From: Trichoplusia ni
Lineage: Eukaryota; Arthropoda; Insecta; Lepidoptera; Noctuidae
Assembly (NCBI RefSeq): GCF_003590095.1
Contig: NC_039483.1
Coordinates: 4,464,001 to 4,528,000, forward strand
Direction: 5' to 3'
DNA length: 64,000 bases
The position numbers and the translations under genes were made by a program. Below, one piece after another: positions 25,111 through 36,409 of this stretch. Under the pieces are notes generated by a model. The model did not search any database, was not told the DNA's origin, and saw only the letters and a list, made by a program, of their open reading frames with translations. Every line of letters begins with the position of its first letter. Within the stretch, counting starts at the first letter, position 1.

Positions 25111-25930
25111 TTAAATAAGATGACAGCTCGAATTAGTTTTGTGCCTGACATGTGGGTTTCCGAACGCACCGCAGCATTGGTGATGGTTCACATTCTTCGT
25201 ATGGTGGTGTCCATGGGGGACATTCCCTTGTAACTTGTCTTTTATAGAATCTTTGGACACTTGTTTATGGACACATGATTTGTTGTGTCCAGGAGCTATT
25301 TTTGCTTTAAACCTCCCAACTTTCCCTGGTTTTGGGTTTTCGATTGTTTCTTGTGTGCATATGTGTGATACTTGGTTGATATCTGTGTGTGCGTCTTGGT
25401 ATTCTGTGTCTGTTTCTGAAAAAAAAAAACATTTATTGTTTTCTAGTTATGAAAGGAAATAAAACTTCATATTATTTTAATTCGTTGATTCAACTGGTAA
25501 AAAATCGTATGAACGCTGATATATATCTGGAAGTTATTTTGCAGATTCAGGGGATGGATATCAGCACTTCCTTTGAAAATTGAACTGCAATTTCAACATT
25601 TCATTATTAAGATATCGTATCATGTGAACAATTTTTGATAGAAATGTGTCACAACTTTCACGATATTTCTCATATTTGCATAAATCATAATTTGCTTAAG
25701 GATATTAACCATAATAATCAATATAGAAGAGCAAAGTAAGGTGAATTATTATAGTGTTTGAATAAAAAATAACATTATTCCAGCGCAAATCACACTACTA
25801 AGCGAAAATCCACCAAGAACTAAGAAATCATTATTTTCTCGATTTAAACACATAACAAACTACATAGCATTGACTTACCTATTTCATCACCACTATGTTT
25901 AGCCGTTGAAGACGCAGTTTCAGGTCTTAG
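25111..25930 (-). CDS. Two 3'-terminal exons of an unidentified gene
   Basis: Minus-strand exons 25930-25879 (17 codons plus one base) and 25415-25111 (100 codons plus stop) join in phase 1 to read ...SGDEI-E-TDTEYQD.... The larger exon follows a strong polypyrimidine acceptor (tttttttttcag), stays open to a TAA, and has AATAAA on its strand at 25010-25005. The donor of the small exon is a consensus GTAAGT; its acceptor is weak. The protein end is hydrophilic and His/Cys-containing (HGHHHTKNVNHHQCCGAFG). I do not recognise the family. It might be the C-terminal tail of the channel-like gene that starts at 30007, but no connecting exons were found. Confidence 0.4.
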
Positions 25931-26207
25931 CTATCTGGCAGTCTGTCCGTCCGTTTTCTGTACCTTGTATCTCACGAACACACGTAAAAACTAAAAATAA
26001 AATCGGGGTTAAGCAACGATGGTCATAATTTTGATGCATAGCCAATTTTTTTTTTACGAAATTGTTTTTCTTTATCCTATTTATACAGAACCCTCAATAT
26101 CTCGAGTCTATCATTCACTTGACTGTTTTTTATTTGTCCCTCCTAATTTCAATCAAGTCTTTATTGAGGTATCAAGAATGGCGTCTGTACTCTTACTGTT
26201 CATTTTA

Positions 26208-26575
26208 GAATCATCATTGGATTAGCCTTTTCCCAACTATGTTGGGGTCGGCTACCAGTCCAACTGGTTTCAGCTAAGTACCAGTGTTTTACAAAGAGCG
26301 ACTGCCTATCTGACCTCCTTAACCCAGTTACATGGGCAACACGATACCCCTTGGTTAGACTGGCTGTCAGACTTTTTTTCAAGCTTCTGACTACCTGTAA
26401 CGACTGTCAAAGATGTAGGAATAACAGCCGGGACCCATAATTTAACGTGCCTTCCGAAACACGGAGGAACTCGTTATGACAAAGATGGTCACCCATCTAC
26501 AGGCCAACCGCGTCAATCATAGCTTAACCTGTGATTGTATCACTTATGCGGTTATAGCTTAGCCACGAGCTCCTC
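26208..26575 (+). repeat. Dispersed repeat C, copy 2 (longest)
   Basis: The most complete copy of the repeat: from 'catcattggattagcctttt' to 'gttatagcttagccacgagc' it extends about 110 nt beyond the copy at 20913-21165. A direct flank repeat 'ctgttcattttagaat' occurs at about 26197-26212 and 26576-26591, a likely 16-bp target-site duplication that defines the insertion. Confidence 0.8.
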
Positions 26576-27602
26576 ACTGTTCATTTTAGAATATAATTAA
26601 AAAATGATGATAATATGATGACCTGCACGTCTTAAAGTAATATTATCGTGAATGTGGAAAAGAGATGTCGCTCTACACCGTATATTGCGCTGTCACGCTT
26701 CAATATTTATGTGAGACGTCAAGGAAGACGATCAAATAACCGCTTTATCACAATGGCATAAGACCACAAAACAATTGTATGCAAGAAATACTCACTATCA
26801 TGTATTTTTATTACTATGTTGCTTCATTCACTTCGTTTTTCATTGTCCGGCTACACAATGTATTTTTACATTGTATACTGTTCATGAAGTAGTGCAGCTA
26901 TTTAGTAATCTGTGGTGGTGCCATAAGCTCAGAGAAGAGTGCTTTTGGTTCGATATCTGGTTGAAAAAGAAGTAGTTTTCGCGAAATTTTCTGCCTGTCT
27001 CATTTTGTCATAGATAGACGTTTGTAGTATAAAACCGAGGAAAGTTATGTTGTTATATTTCCCGTATGTTTGCCTGTCTGTCCGTATGCATGAGATCCCG
27101 AATGAATTGAGGGATTGCAATTTAGTTTGTTTTGGTATTAAAGGTTAATTAAACGTATGAGTGTTCGTAGACATGTTTGATAAGGGAATCGACAAATTTT
27201 ATTACCACCATTGTAGGGTTAAAGAACCTACAGATTATTTGCCGCTCCCACTTTTAGAGTGTGTGAAGATAATTTAAATGATGATAACGCAAATCCACTC
27301 AAAACATTTTGATTTTCATATCATAATGATCATAATAAATTCGTTCTATTAATAATGACACTTGAAAACGCCACATGTTACAAATTGTTTGCCAAGCGGA
27401 CGCATTGAACATTTGTATTATTATTAAAATGACGTTCTACTGGGATATAAAGGAATATTTTAGCATAATATATGTTATCTATAGTATCACGATTTCAATA
27501 ACATTCTCGAGATCCTACCATCGTATTTTGAAGTGGTATTATTGCAGTTGTAAAAGAGAGACGGCTGTCTATCACGGTTTACAGCTACTATAGTATTAAT
27601 AG

Positions 27603-27825
27603 TCCTTAACGCCATCTAGTCTCAAATTAAGCAAACCTTGTATTAAGCACTAGGCGACTGATAAAAATTCTTATATATTTGGTAATGCATACATAAATTA
27701 CACCCAGACACAGAACAACGACCGTGCGCATCACACAAACGTTGGTCCTGGGTGGGAATCGAACCCACGACCTCCGGTATAGCAGTCAGGGCCCCTAACC
27801 ACTAAACCAAGGATGAGATGGAGGG
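27603..27825 (-). mobile_element. tRNA-derived SINE-like copy (family B)
   Basis: On the minus strand: tRNA-like head 'ggtttagtggttaggggccc', B box 'gtgggttcgattcccacc', 'ctgtgtctgggtgtaattta' and tail 'tttgagactagatggcgtt'. The B box is almost tRNA-perfect, so the copy looks fairly young. Confidence 0.75.
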
Positions 27826-28349
27826 ATAGACCTGAAGTATTTATCGTTTGTTTGATATAAATACTTTTTCGTCTTTACCCAGATTTTTTTGTATATAAAC
27901 CACATATGTACTTATATTTATTATTTATACATCGATTTAAATGTAGGTCAAATACAATTTCCTATATCACTATTTTTTTATTTGAAATCTGTTTCACATC
28001 CCGTTTTAAATGTTTAAAACAAGCAAACAACGAAAGATATCTGTTCCAAATAAACAGATATTCACGTCATTGATTGATTGATTGACAGTTTTTAAATATT
28101 TATTACATTGAAATAAATATGCTTCTTCATATTTATTTGTCGTAAGGTCACAAAACTGTGTTAACGCTTTTTACATTGAACTAATAAAAATTGAGAATTA
28201 ATCTCTTAGATCTACGTAAGTTTGACAGAGTATAGGCCCTATACTGTAGAGTAACTTTCATTTTTATAAAACTGTTGTCATTAGGTAGGTAGTTTTCTTA
28301 AGAATAAGTCTGATGTAAAAAAATAACTGATTTGTTTATATTTATATTT

Positions 28350-28557
28350 TAATTCCTTGATGCGAAAGTTTGTATGTATTCATGATTAATGCTTGTTAAT
28401 CTTTTCGCTAAAACCAACGAACAGATTTAGACGTACTTGGTAAGCAGATAGTTTAGACCAGGTTTAACACATAGGATAGTTTTCAATTTTATGTTCCCGT
28501 GGGATCATTTCCGATTTTTAGCGGACGGGTCCGCGGGCAACAGCTATTGTAGGAATA
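28350..28557 (+). repeat. Dispersed repeat of the 'gtccgcgggcaacagctat' type
   Basis: Ends in 'gcggacgggtccgcgggcaa' plus cagctat, a 3' end shared by many short interspersed elements of moths. The body contains 'cgaacagatttagacgtact'. Class assignment (Helitron-like or SINE) is uncertain. Confidence 0.45.
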
Positions 28558-29461
28558 CATATTGTTGTCACATGATAAACAATTAACAAATCCTCGCAAA
28601 AACTTAATTTCTTCAAGGATCATGAATGCGTGTGTTAGTTTAATTTAACAGTACCTCAAAAAGTCACAAAATCAGCCAGCATTATGCTTAGGAATTGTCA
28701 AACCTCTTTTTAACGAACTCATGATTGATAACTCCTAAACAGTCAGTCTTTTTCCGAAACAATTCAAACAGTGTAAACCTCCGAAATTTTCACTTCAGCG
28801 AACTAGTTTCAAACAACAGAGAAATATTTACTGTTTTACAAAACTATCACAGCCAGCCCGTGCACTCGCTTATAAAGAACACCGGATACTAGTCCTTATT
28901 TACAAGAAAGTAAATAGAATCTGCAGTACATAAGAAACAATGTCATTACTATAATAGGATTACATTATAATAGTGATGCCGATAACGCGACACAGTACTA
29001 GCAACTCTTTTACACTTGCTGATTTAATAAGTGTAGTAATGCTGTAAATACTCTGACATTCAGCCGGTATTCGCTATGCAGTTTCTGCTCAGTGTATAAA
29101 TGTCAATACGGGATTTCTACGGTAACGGTATTGTGTATGTATCAACAATGTAAACCCGTGTATCTAGAGTCTAGAATAATGTAAAGTTTTGAAAGTGCCT
29201 GCAAAACACTGAATCAGGACAACTTAATCCGCTGATGTTAAACTGAAATCCCTGACAATGCTGCGGTTTTATAATCTGTCTTCTATCGAGAGAGCGAATT
29301 CTAAAATTCTGTTCAATGAAGCTTATGTAGTAAGCTTTGGTGTTGTGGCCCTGCGGTTCTATGAACGGATTTGTATGCAAGGGGTTTTAGGTTCAAGCCA
29401 TATATATCTAAACTTTTGAAAACATTTTTTTTCTAGCTACCAGTTTTTTTACAACTTTCAC

Positions 29462-29690
29462 ACAACGCCATCTAGTCTCAAACTAAGCAGAGCTTGTATT
29501 ATGAGTACTAGACAACTGATAAACATACTTATATATTCCTAGACATTCCTATACATAATATAGATAAATTACACCCAGACACAGTACAAATGATCATGCT
29601 CATTTCATAAACATTTGTCCTGGGAATCAAACTCACGACCTCCGGTATAGCAGCCAGGGTTACTAGCCACTAGACCAACATTCCCGTCAG
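29462..29690 (-). mobile_element. tRNA-derived SINE-like copy (family B)
   Basis: Same order as 27603-27825 on the minus strand: 'ttggtctagtggctagtaac', 'ataccggaggtcgtgagttt', 'actgtgtctgggtgtaattt', tail 'tttgagactagatggcgtt'. It lies in the putative first intron of the channel-like gene, about 65 nt from its donor. Confidence 0.75.
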
Positions 29691-29754
29691 TTGAGTGGCG
29701 AAAGAAAACAGTGAGGAGTGTTACGAATATTAGTATTTGAAGTCACTAACTTAC

Positions 29755-30007
29755 CTTCTAAAGCCATAAATACGGCAGCACCAATAAAACTGTACACAAC
29801 GAAACACAAAATTAAAAACAGATGAGTGAACCACTTTCGAGACAGTAGCTTTAATTTGTTGAAGAACCAGAAAACGTACTTTTCACCAGCACTTAAACGA
29901 ATCTTCGCTTTGTTCATCGTAAAGTCATGAAAACGGCCTACTTGATATAAAAACTTTTGATTTTGAGTTGTAGGTTTGAATATTCGATTTCCAGGATATA
30001 TTTCCAT
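29755..30007 (-). CDS. First coding exon of a putative two-pore-domain K+ channel
   Basis: ATG at 30007 opens an 84-codon exon ending in phase 1 at a consensus donor (GAAG|GTAAGT). An upstream acceptor (cattaacag, about 30044) and a possible 5' UTR exon around 30125-30089 support this as a real 5' end. The peptide has a cytoplasmic, basic N-terminus (KYVFWFFNKLKLLSRKW) and one membrane helix ending YSFIGAAVFMALEG, which resembles the first transmembrane segment of K2P (TWiK/TREK-like) channels and their conserved Gly and Glu. No pore (T-x-GYG or GFG) exon was found between here and 25 kb on this strand, so the identity rests on this helix alone and the locus may be truncated. Confidence 0.5.
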
Positions 30008-30288
30008 GTGACTTTGCCAATGCAATAATTACGAGCGTCTGTTAATGATTCGTGAGTAGGATAAAATAAAAAATAACAACACTTTTCTTACCTAAAAATG
30101 CACGATGATGGTCTTTCTTGGGGACTACCTAGGAAAGAAAGAGACGAAAATTGATTCCGTGTATTGCACTATTATATCACGCTTCCACAGCCGCATGGTA
30201 CTTCGTACTACTTCGATTCGGCGGTAGGTCCCAAGTAATGTATATGTATTGTATTTATAATCTAGATTGATTAGCTAGATTAATTTAC

Positions 30289-30445
30289 GGCGTGGTTGAC
30301 CAAGTGGTATCTATAGACGACAACTCCAAACGGTCACAGTGCGCGACGTGTCTCGGGCTCGATCCCCGCGTAATACCAAGTATTTTTGAGAACCACAAAT
30401 GCTTGTTCTGAGTATTTCTGTATGATTGGAATGTTTGTAAAACCT
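30289..30445 (+). mobile_element. SINE-like copy (family A)
   Basis: Head 'ggcgtggttgaccaagtgg', B-box-like 'cgggctcgatccccgcg', body 'aaccacaaatgcttgttctg'. It lies upstream of both the channel-like exon and KCTD9. Confidence 0.65.
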
Positions 30446-31247
30446 TTGCTCTACTATCTTGATCGATCAGATAGGTGGCAGCCTCCTTATAAAAAAAATA
30501 TTGAAAATATTGACTAAGTATTTTCAAAATCCTTGAACAATTTCAATAATCACCTCGTAATATGACGAGTATCGCATCGCATCGATAAAATAGATCAAGA
30601 TCACAGGATGACGTGTTTTACGATAGCCATCTGCCATTTAGCGAGCTATCAATCTGCTAACTGGATCTTTATAGTACTATTAATAAATTATTACCTTGAG
30701 TGTGTTACAAGCAGACTCTTTTATTATGACAATTTTGTACTAACAAATCAGATCAATTTCGTTGACTAAAATTGTATAAGGACGGTTGTTTGGCATTGCA
30801 TTCAATATTTGATACTTAGTATGTGGCAGAACGATCAGTAAATGCATTTACTATGATAATACATAAAAATAAAAAGCTGTTTTTATGAAATAAAATGTTT
30901 GTGCTTGTAAAAATCGATAAAATCACCAACAACACGCAAAATGTTAAATTTTGCGAATTGCTGATGCATTCATTATTATATACTAATTTGAAAGGTTGGT
31001 CGCGATTTAACATTTCGATTAGATTGATTTCGATTAAAAAAATACATGTATAGAACAAAAAATATTAATAAGTTAGTCGATTTAAATGTTTTTATCATCT
31101 GTTTCGATTCCTTTATTTTTGTTTTTAAACTTTGACAGCTGTTTTCAACCTGTCATTCCGTGAATTGCTTTCAGGAATTTAGCAAACAGTGCATTTATTT
31201 TGTAGAAAATAAGTAAAATCAACGTAACAAAGGCAAGCAATCCTATT

Positions 31248-34200
31248 ATGAAACGTGTAAATGTTTACAGAAACAAAGACGACAAAAATGGAACACTCGT
31301 GGCTGTGGAAGACGAAGACATACTAACTTTTAAATCAAAAATAGGAGAACATTTTGAAACAGACGTAAACAGTTTACGCTTGTTTTCCTCAAACGGGTCA
31401 GAAATTAAGGATGTTCAAGTGCTTAGAGATAACGAAAATATTTATTTGTGTAATAATGGTATGGGAGATTCAAAAAGTTGTGAAAATGTTGAGAAATCAA
31501 TGCAAGACATTAGTTTATGTGAGCAGTCAAAACCAGGTAAAGCAGTCGATGATTGGGTTACTTTAAATGTAGGTGGGAAACATTTCACTACATCTCGAGC
31601 GACACTAACTGCTAAAGAACCTTTGTCGATGTTAGCAAGAATGTTTGCTGAGGATAAAAATGTGTACTTAATGAACCCAAGTGCAACAGATTCTATTGGA
31701 GCGTATTTGATAGACAGAAGTCCGGAGTATTTTGAGCCTATTCTGAATTATTTAAGGCATGGAGCTGTGATATTAGATAAGTATGTTAACCCTAGAGGTG
31801 TGATGGAAGAAGCAGTATTTTATGGTAAGTACAATGGCTATACTTTCTACTACTACTGTAAAATACTGGACAGAGAGGGAGAGAGAAAGAGATATCTGTG
31901 ATGAGAAATTTAAAATTGAGGTAAAATTGTCATGTATTAGTTTTCCTTGATGATTCACTGCACTACACAATTAAGTGAATGATTACTGTCAAGTATACAT
32001 TGCTATTATATAGCTAAATACATACTGGTATATAACACCCAACTTCTCCATACACTTTTAGGTATAGATTCAATGATCCCACAACTAAACCAATTGATTG
32101 AGGAATCAAGGATCAGTTGCGGTATCAACCAAGCATTGACGCGGATGGACGTTGTACGCTCTATTATAATGACACCAACTTCATCTGAGCTCCGGTTTCA
32201 AGGTGTCAACTTGAGTGGTGCAGACCTTAATAGGCTGGATCTGAGGTATATAAACTTCAAGGTAAGTTTTAATAACTATTTTTGAATTATTTTATTTACT
32301 CAATAGTCAATATGTGTACACTCAACATTACAAAATAAGATGTCTAACAAAGCAGAATTTAGGTCTAATATTCAATGAACTAAATTTATAATCAGAACAT
32401 TTAATATAGAGTTATCCTGCAGAAAAGTGCACATAAAAAAATATGTTTTTGTTGTTCAAATTACATTTTCACAATTCAATCAATTCAGAGAAGCCCAACT
32501 AGTTTCTCGATGACAGGAGCCATAAAGGAAAAAATTAATAAGAAGACGTTAACTTGAAAATCTTCTTGATATATGAATAAACCATTATTAAAAAAATTAT
32601 AATGAGTCAGTCTTACAATATTTATGATAATACTTGAATATTAATTCTTATCCTTGATGTTCCTGAGTGACCCCAAAGGATTCCTTCTAAATACTATTGC
32701 TAACACCACATTGTAATGAATTTCAGTATGCCTGTCTATCCCGATGCAACTTAAGCGGAGCTAACTTGTCTCATTGCTGCTTGGAGCGCGCGGATCTCTC
32801 ACACGCAAATCTTGAAGGGGCTCAGTTATTGGGCCTCAAAGCATTGTGTGCTAATATGGAAGGTATGGAATATTTACATGTGTTTAGTTGAGATATAGAA
32901 TTAACATACGACTGGCCTGTTGGTCTAGTGGTTAGTGAACTTGACTGCTATGCTGGAGGTTGTGGGTTCAATTCCGACCGGCACCTAGGACAAATGTATG
33001 TGACTATGTGTGATGAGCACGATCATTTGTTCTGTGTCTGGGTGTAATTTATCTATTATAATATGCATGCATTTAGAAATATATAAGTATGTTTATCAGT
33101 TGTCTAGTACTCATAATACAAGCTCTGCTTAGTTTGAGACAAGATGGTGTAGTGTGAAAGTTGTAAAAAAGAAAACATGGTTGGTGTTATTGTCTCATAA
33201 CACAGAAAATTCTTGATTTAAATAAGTAATAATCATGATCTAAAAACAATATTATGAGGGTCTTATATGAACACCCAAGCAATAATCCTATTTCCTGTTG
33301 CTTTATGTTTCAGGAGCCAACTTAAAAGGTTGTAATATGGAAGATCCTGCGGGATCTAGGGCTGTTATGGAAGGTGTTAATTTAAAAGGTTAGTTCTTAC
33401 AAGTACCTAATTATTTTAGAATATTTTCACTGATTTTCTCACAAAGTCACAGCTATTTAGCGGGCCCAGACAGTGTTTCGTAATATTGGCGTGGTTTATG
33501 AATTACCTACAGTTATTGCAATACATTAGAGTGTGTCGATAAGCATTAGCGTTCAGAGAAATATAGCTTAATTTAGCGTTATAAAGGTATATTTTCGAGC
33601 ATTCCGCGCAATTAGTGTGAGGATTTTCTGAGTATGAGAATGTATGTCGTTGACGACTGTCGTATATATTCTTAGACACGACGTGACCACAGTCAGACTA
33701 CAGGTATAGTCAAGCATGGTACTATGAATGCTAACAACAGGTTAACTCCAATCGATTTGATTTGCTTTGAACAACTTGAACTCGATACTAGCGCCAGTAC
33801 CTGCCGTGGCACTAGTTGGAACCGTTACTGTAAGAAAAGGTTAAATTAGAAATATCTACAATAATAATTTTGTTTACATGGAAACATGGAAACTAAATAC
33901 AACTCAAGCTTTTTGTACATAAGCAAAGATCCAACCACCGTGTACCACTAAAGATAATTTCTACCTGAGTAATTATTAAATTTACGGATTAAATACAATA
34001 TTAACAGAAACAAAGTAAAGAAAAATTGTTATCATTCCTATTAATCAACTCAGTCCTTGGTTTCTGTCTAACTGTATATTGATCGATACTATTTATTATT
34101 TCAGGTGCCAACCTAGAAGGTAGCAATATGGCTGGCGTTAATTTACGGGTGGCAACACTTAAGAATGCCAACCTACAAAACTGTGATCTTAGGGCTGCTG

Positions 34201-35170
34201 TCTTAGCTGGGGCAGATTTGGAGGTACTTACTTAATATACTATTAATTATAATATAACTAGCGACCCTTAGCACGGGTGAAAAGCTAATATAAAATAAAG
34301 ATCTTTATTTTAATAAGGCTTCATATCATCTCTGCATCGCGATCGTAACAAAAACAACTTCAAAATTATTTTGATATATCTCGCAGACTTGAGCCACCGT
34401 TTGCAATAAAGCGTAAAAAACTAGTAGTAAACCTCTAAAATTGACTATGCTTATCTTCTATAGTTCGCACGCCGAATGATGATCCCTATGACGTTTTAAC
34501 TGACAGTGGTAATAGTGATGCGAAACAATTTCGATAAAACACTGTTTTTGTAGGCAAATGTCATGTCATATAGCCAGGTAATTTCGTTCGCAAGGTCTTT
34601 CTTGACCAACCGTTAATAATAAATGCCACTGATACCTGCAGTTCAGACTCAGATTGTAGATACGCTTGACGCTATATCAGATTCAGATTGATATAAATAA
34701 ACTACAAACTCTAAGCATTTGTTAAATTTTTCCAACAAATTATCGATATTTTGTTTTTTCGATTTGTCCCTTCTTAGTCGATAACAGCTTGGCGACATAA
34801 CTTTTGCAGAATGTACCATGTACATTTGAATTGAGTTTTTTTCTATTATTTTCGAACATTAAGTAATAATTTCTTAATATTCATTTTTATAATTTACAAA
34901 TGTACATAATTATGATTTTTTCGATTTTTTAATGGACCTCTAAAGGATTTGTTGTGAAAGGACGTCAGTACAATGTTATGCACAAAAATTGCAATTAAAC
35001 CTTCTTCGTAGTTTTGGTTTTAATAATTTTACATTGTTTTTTTTTCTTTTCAGTGTTGTGACTTATCGGGCAGTGATCTCCACGAAGCTAATCTCCGCGG
35101 CGCCAATCTGAAAGATGCGGCGTTCGAACTCATGCTTACACCGCTTCACATGTCGCAAACCATCAGATAA
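31248..35170 (+). CDS. KCTD9: KCTD9-type BTB and pentapeptide-repeat protein
   Basis: Six exons: 31248-31824, 32062-32261, 32727-32862, 33314-33388, 34105-34223 and 35054-35170, all in agreeing phase, give 407 residues (human KCTD9 is 389). Order: ubiquitin-like/KHA N-terminal domain (about 3-70), a Ser/Glu linker, the BTB/T1 domain (about 103-195; DDWVTLNVGGKHFTT, IDRSPEYFEPILNYLRHG), a short linker (IDSMIPQL...), then pentapeptide repeats of A-(N/D)-L-x-x type (ANLSHCCLERADLSHANLEG) forming a right-handed beta-helix, ending in the family signature MLTPLHMSQTIR. KCTD9 proteins form homo-oligomers and bind Cullin-3 as ubiquitin-ligase adaptors. AATAAA is at 35190-35195. Introns carry one SINE and AT-rich filler. 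Confidence 0.95.
32909..33175 (+). mobile_element. tRNA-derived SINE-like copy (family B, complete)
   Basis: The best plus-strand copy: head 'ggcctgttggtctagtggtt', B box 'tgtgggttcaattccgacc', 'ctgtgtctgggtgtaattta', 'tttatcagttgtctagtact', tail 'tttgagacaagatggtgta'. It lies in KCTD9 intron 3, about 45 nt past the exon end. Confidence 0.75.
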
Positions 35171-36409
35171 TCGATTTATTAACGCTTTTAATAAATGTTT
35201 ACGTTAAAACTATAAGTAGTTTTATTTATAATCGACTAAATCTCTAAACGTAAACAAAATGATTATTTTGTATGAGACAGAAGAGAAAATAGGTCAACAG
35301 CTGTCGCTTGTCGTTTCCCATAAATTGTCTGAAAAATCTAAGAAAAACGAAATATACCTACCAACCTCGTTATTTTTCGCGTGCGGTTATTGACCTCTAG
35401 TTGATGTTAGTAGTGTAATTCTGTACGCGACGTGCAGGAGTTAGTATGTAGTTAAAAATAATATATCATTAAATTGATTATAATAAAACTCGCGGCGATG
35501 CGTGCATTTAAAGTAAATAGTAGACTAGTTCATGCCGATATAATGAAATACCTAAGAGGTAAATAATATGTATCGATGCAAAATTAGAAAACATTCTTTG
35601 ATTCCAAGATCTACCACTATAGGTAAGGAGCATTGTGATTTTGAAGTTAAATTGCAAACGTCTCAACGTATATTTAAACAAATACATAATACAAGCGAAT
35701 AATGTAACTAAGTATAATAATATATTATCTCAGCGTGTTGTAGTTAGATTTGATTTTATTTTGACTACTATTGATCTATAATTTCAATCTTTAAAAGTAT
35801 TATACTTCGCTTTTTAGTACTAACTACTAAATTTGTATTATTAATTTAAAGCCATTGATTTACTACTGTAATAATGTTAAAGGTGCTATGGTAATGATTT
35901 CTTCTTAACGTTTGTACTAATCAATATCAATATCAATTATTTACTTCGTCAAAGAAAACGTACTACCTATATTTCTACCGTAATGTTGGTTCCACTGCCA
36001 ATAGAGATGTATCCACTAAACGTCATATCAAATGTCAAATGTACAAACGGGAAATTAAAATAAAAAGCTCACAAACTGAGCCGCAATCAAGTCCTTAATA
36101 CATAAAGATTTTTATATTATAGTTTCTGCTCCAACTAAGGTAAATATTAAAATCGTAAAAACGAATTAGTTGATTATTGTTACTATTACGTATCATTTGT
36201 GTTAGTTTTATATTTGCACAGCTCTATTCGTTTTTTGTTGGCAGGTTGGTTGCATTTGTTTTTTATTCGCGACTTCGCGTTCTATTTTTGTGTGTGACGG
36301 TTCCGTCCGGCGGAGAAGGATTTTATTTTGCAAATAATAATTTTGATGGTTTTCGTTTAGATCATCAGAATCCCTGCAGAAGAGCTCCCGATTGCGGTAA
36401 ATTAACAAA
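35171..36409. other. Intergenic region between KCTD9 and MTHFSD
   Basis: KCTD9 3' UTR and the MTHFSD promoter and 5' UTR. From about 36230 GC rises toward the MTHFSD start ('cgacttcgcgttc', 'gttccgtccggcggagaagg'), consistent with its first-exon leader. No other gene seen. Confidence 0.5.

Noticed and set aside
27375..27593. 72-codon plus-strand open frame with hydrophobic stretches
   Set aside because: No splice or family evidence and opposite in strand to the nearby channel-like gene; hydrophobicity is expected from AT-rich codons.
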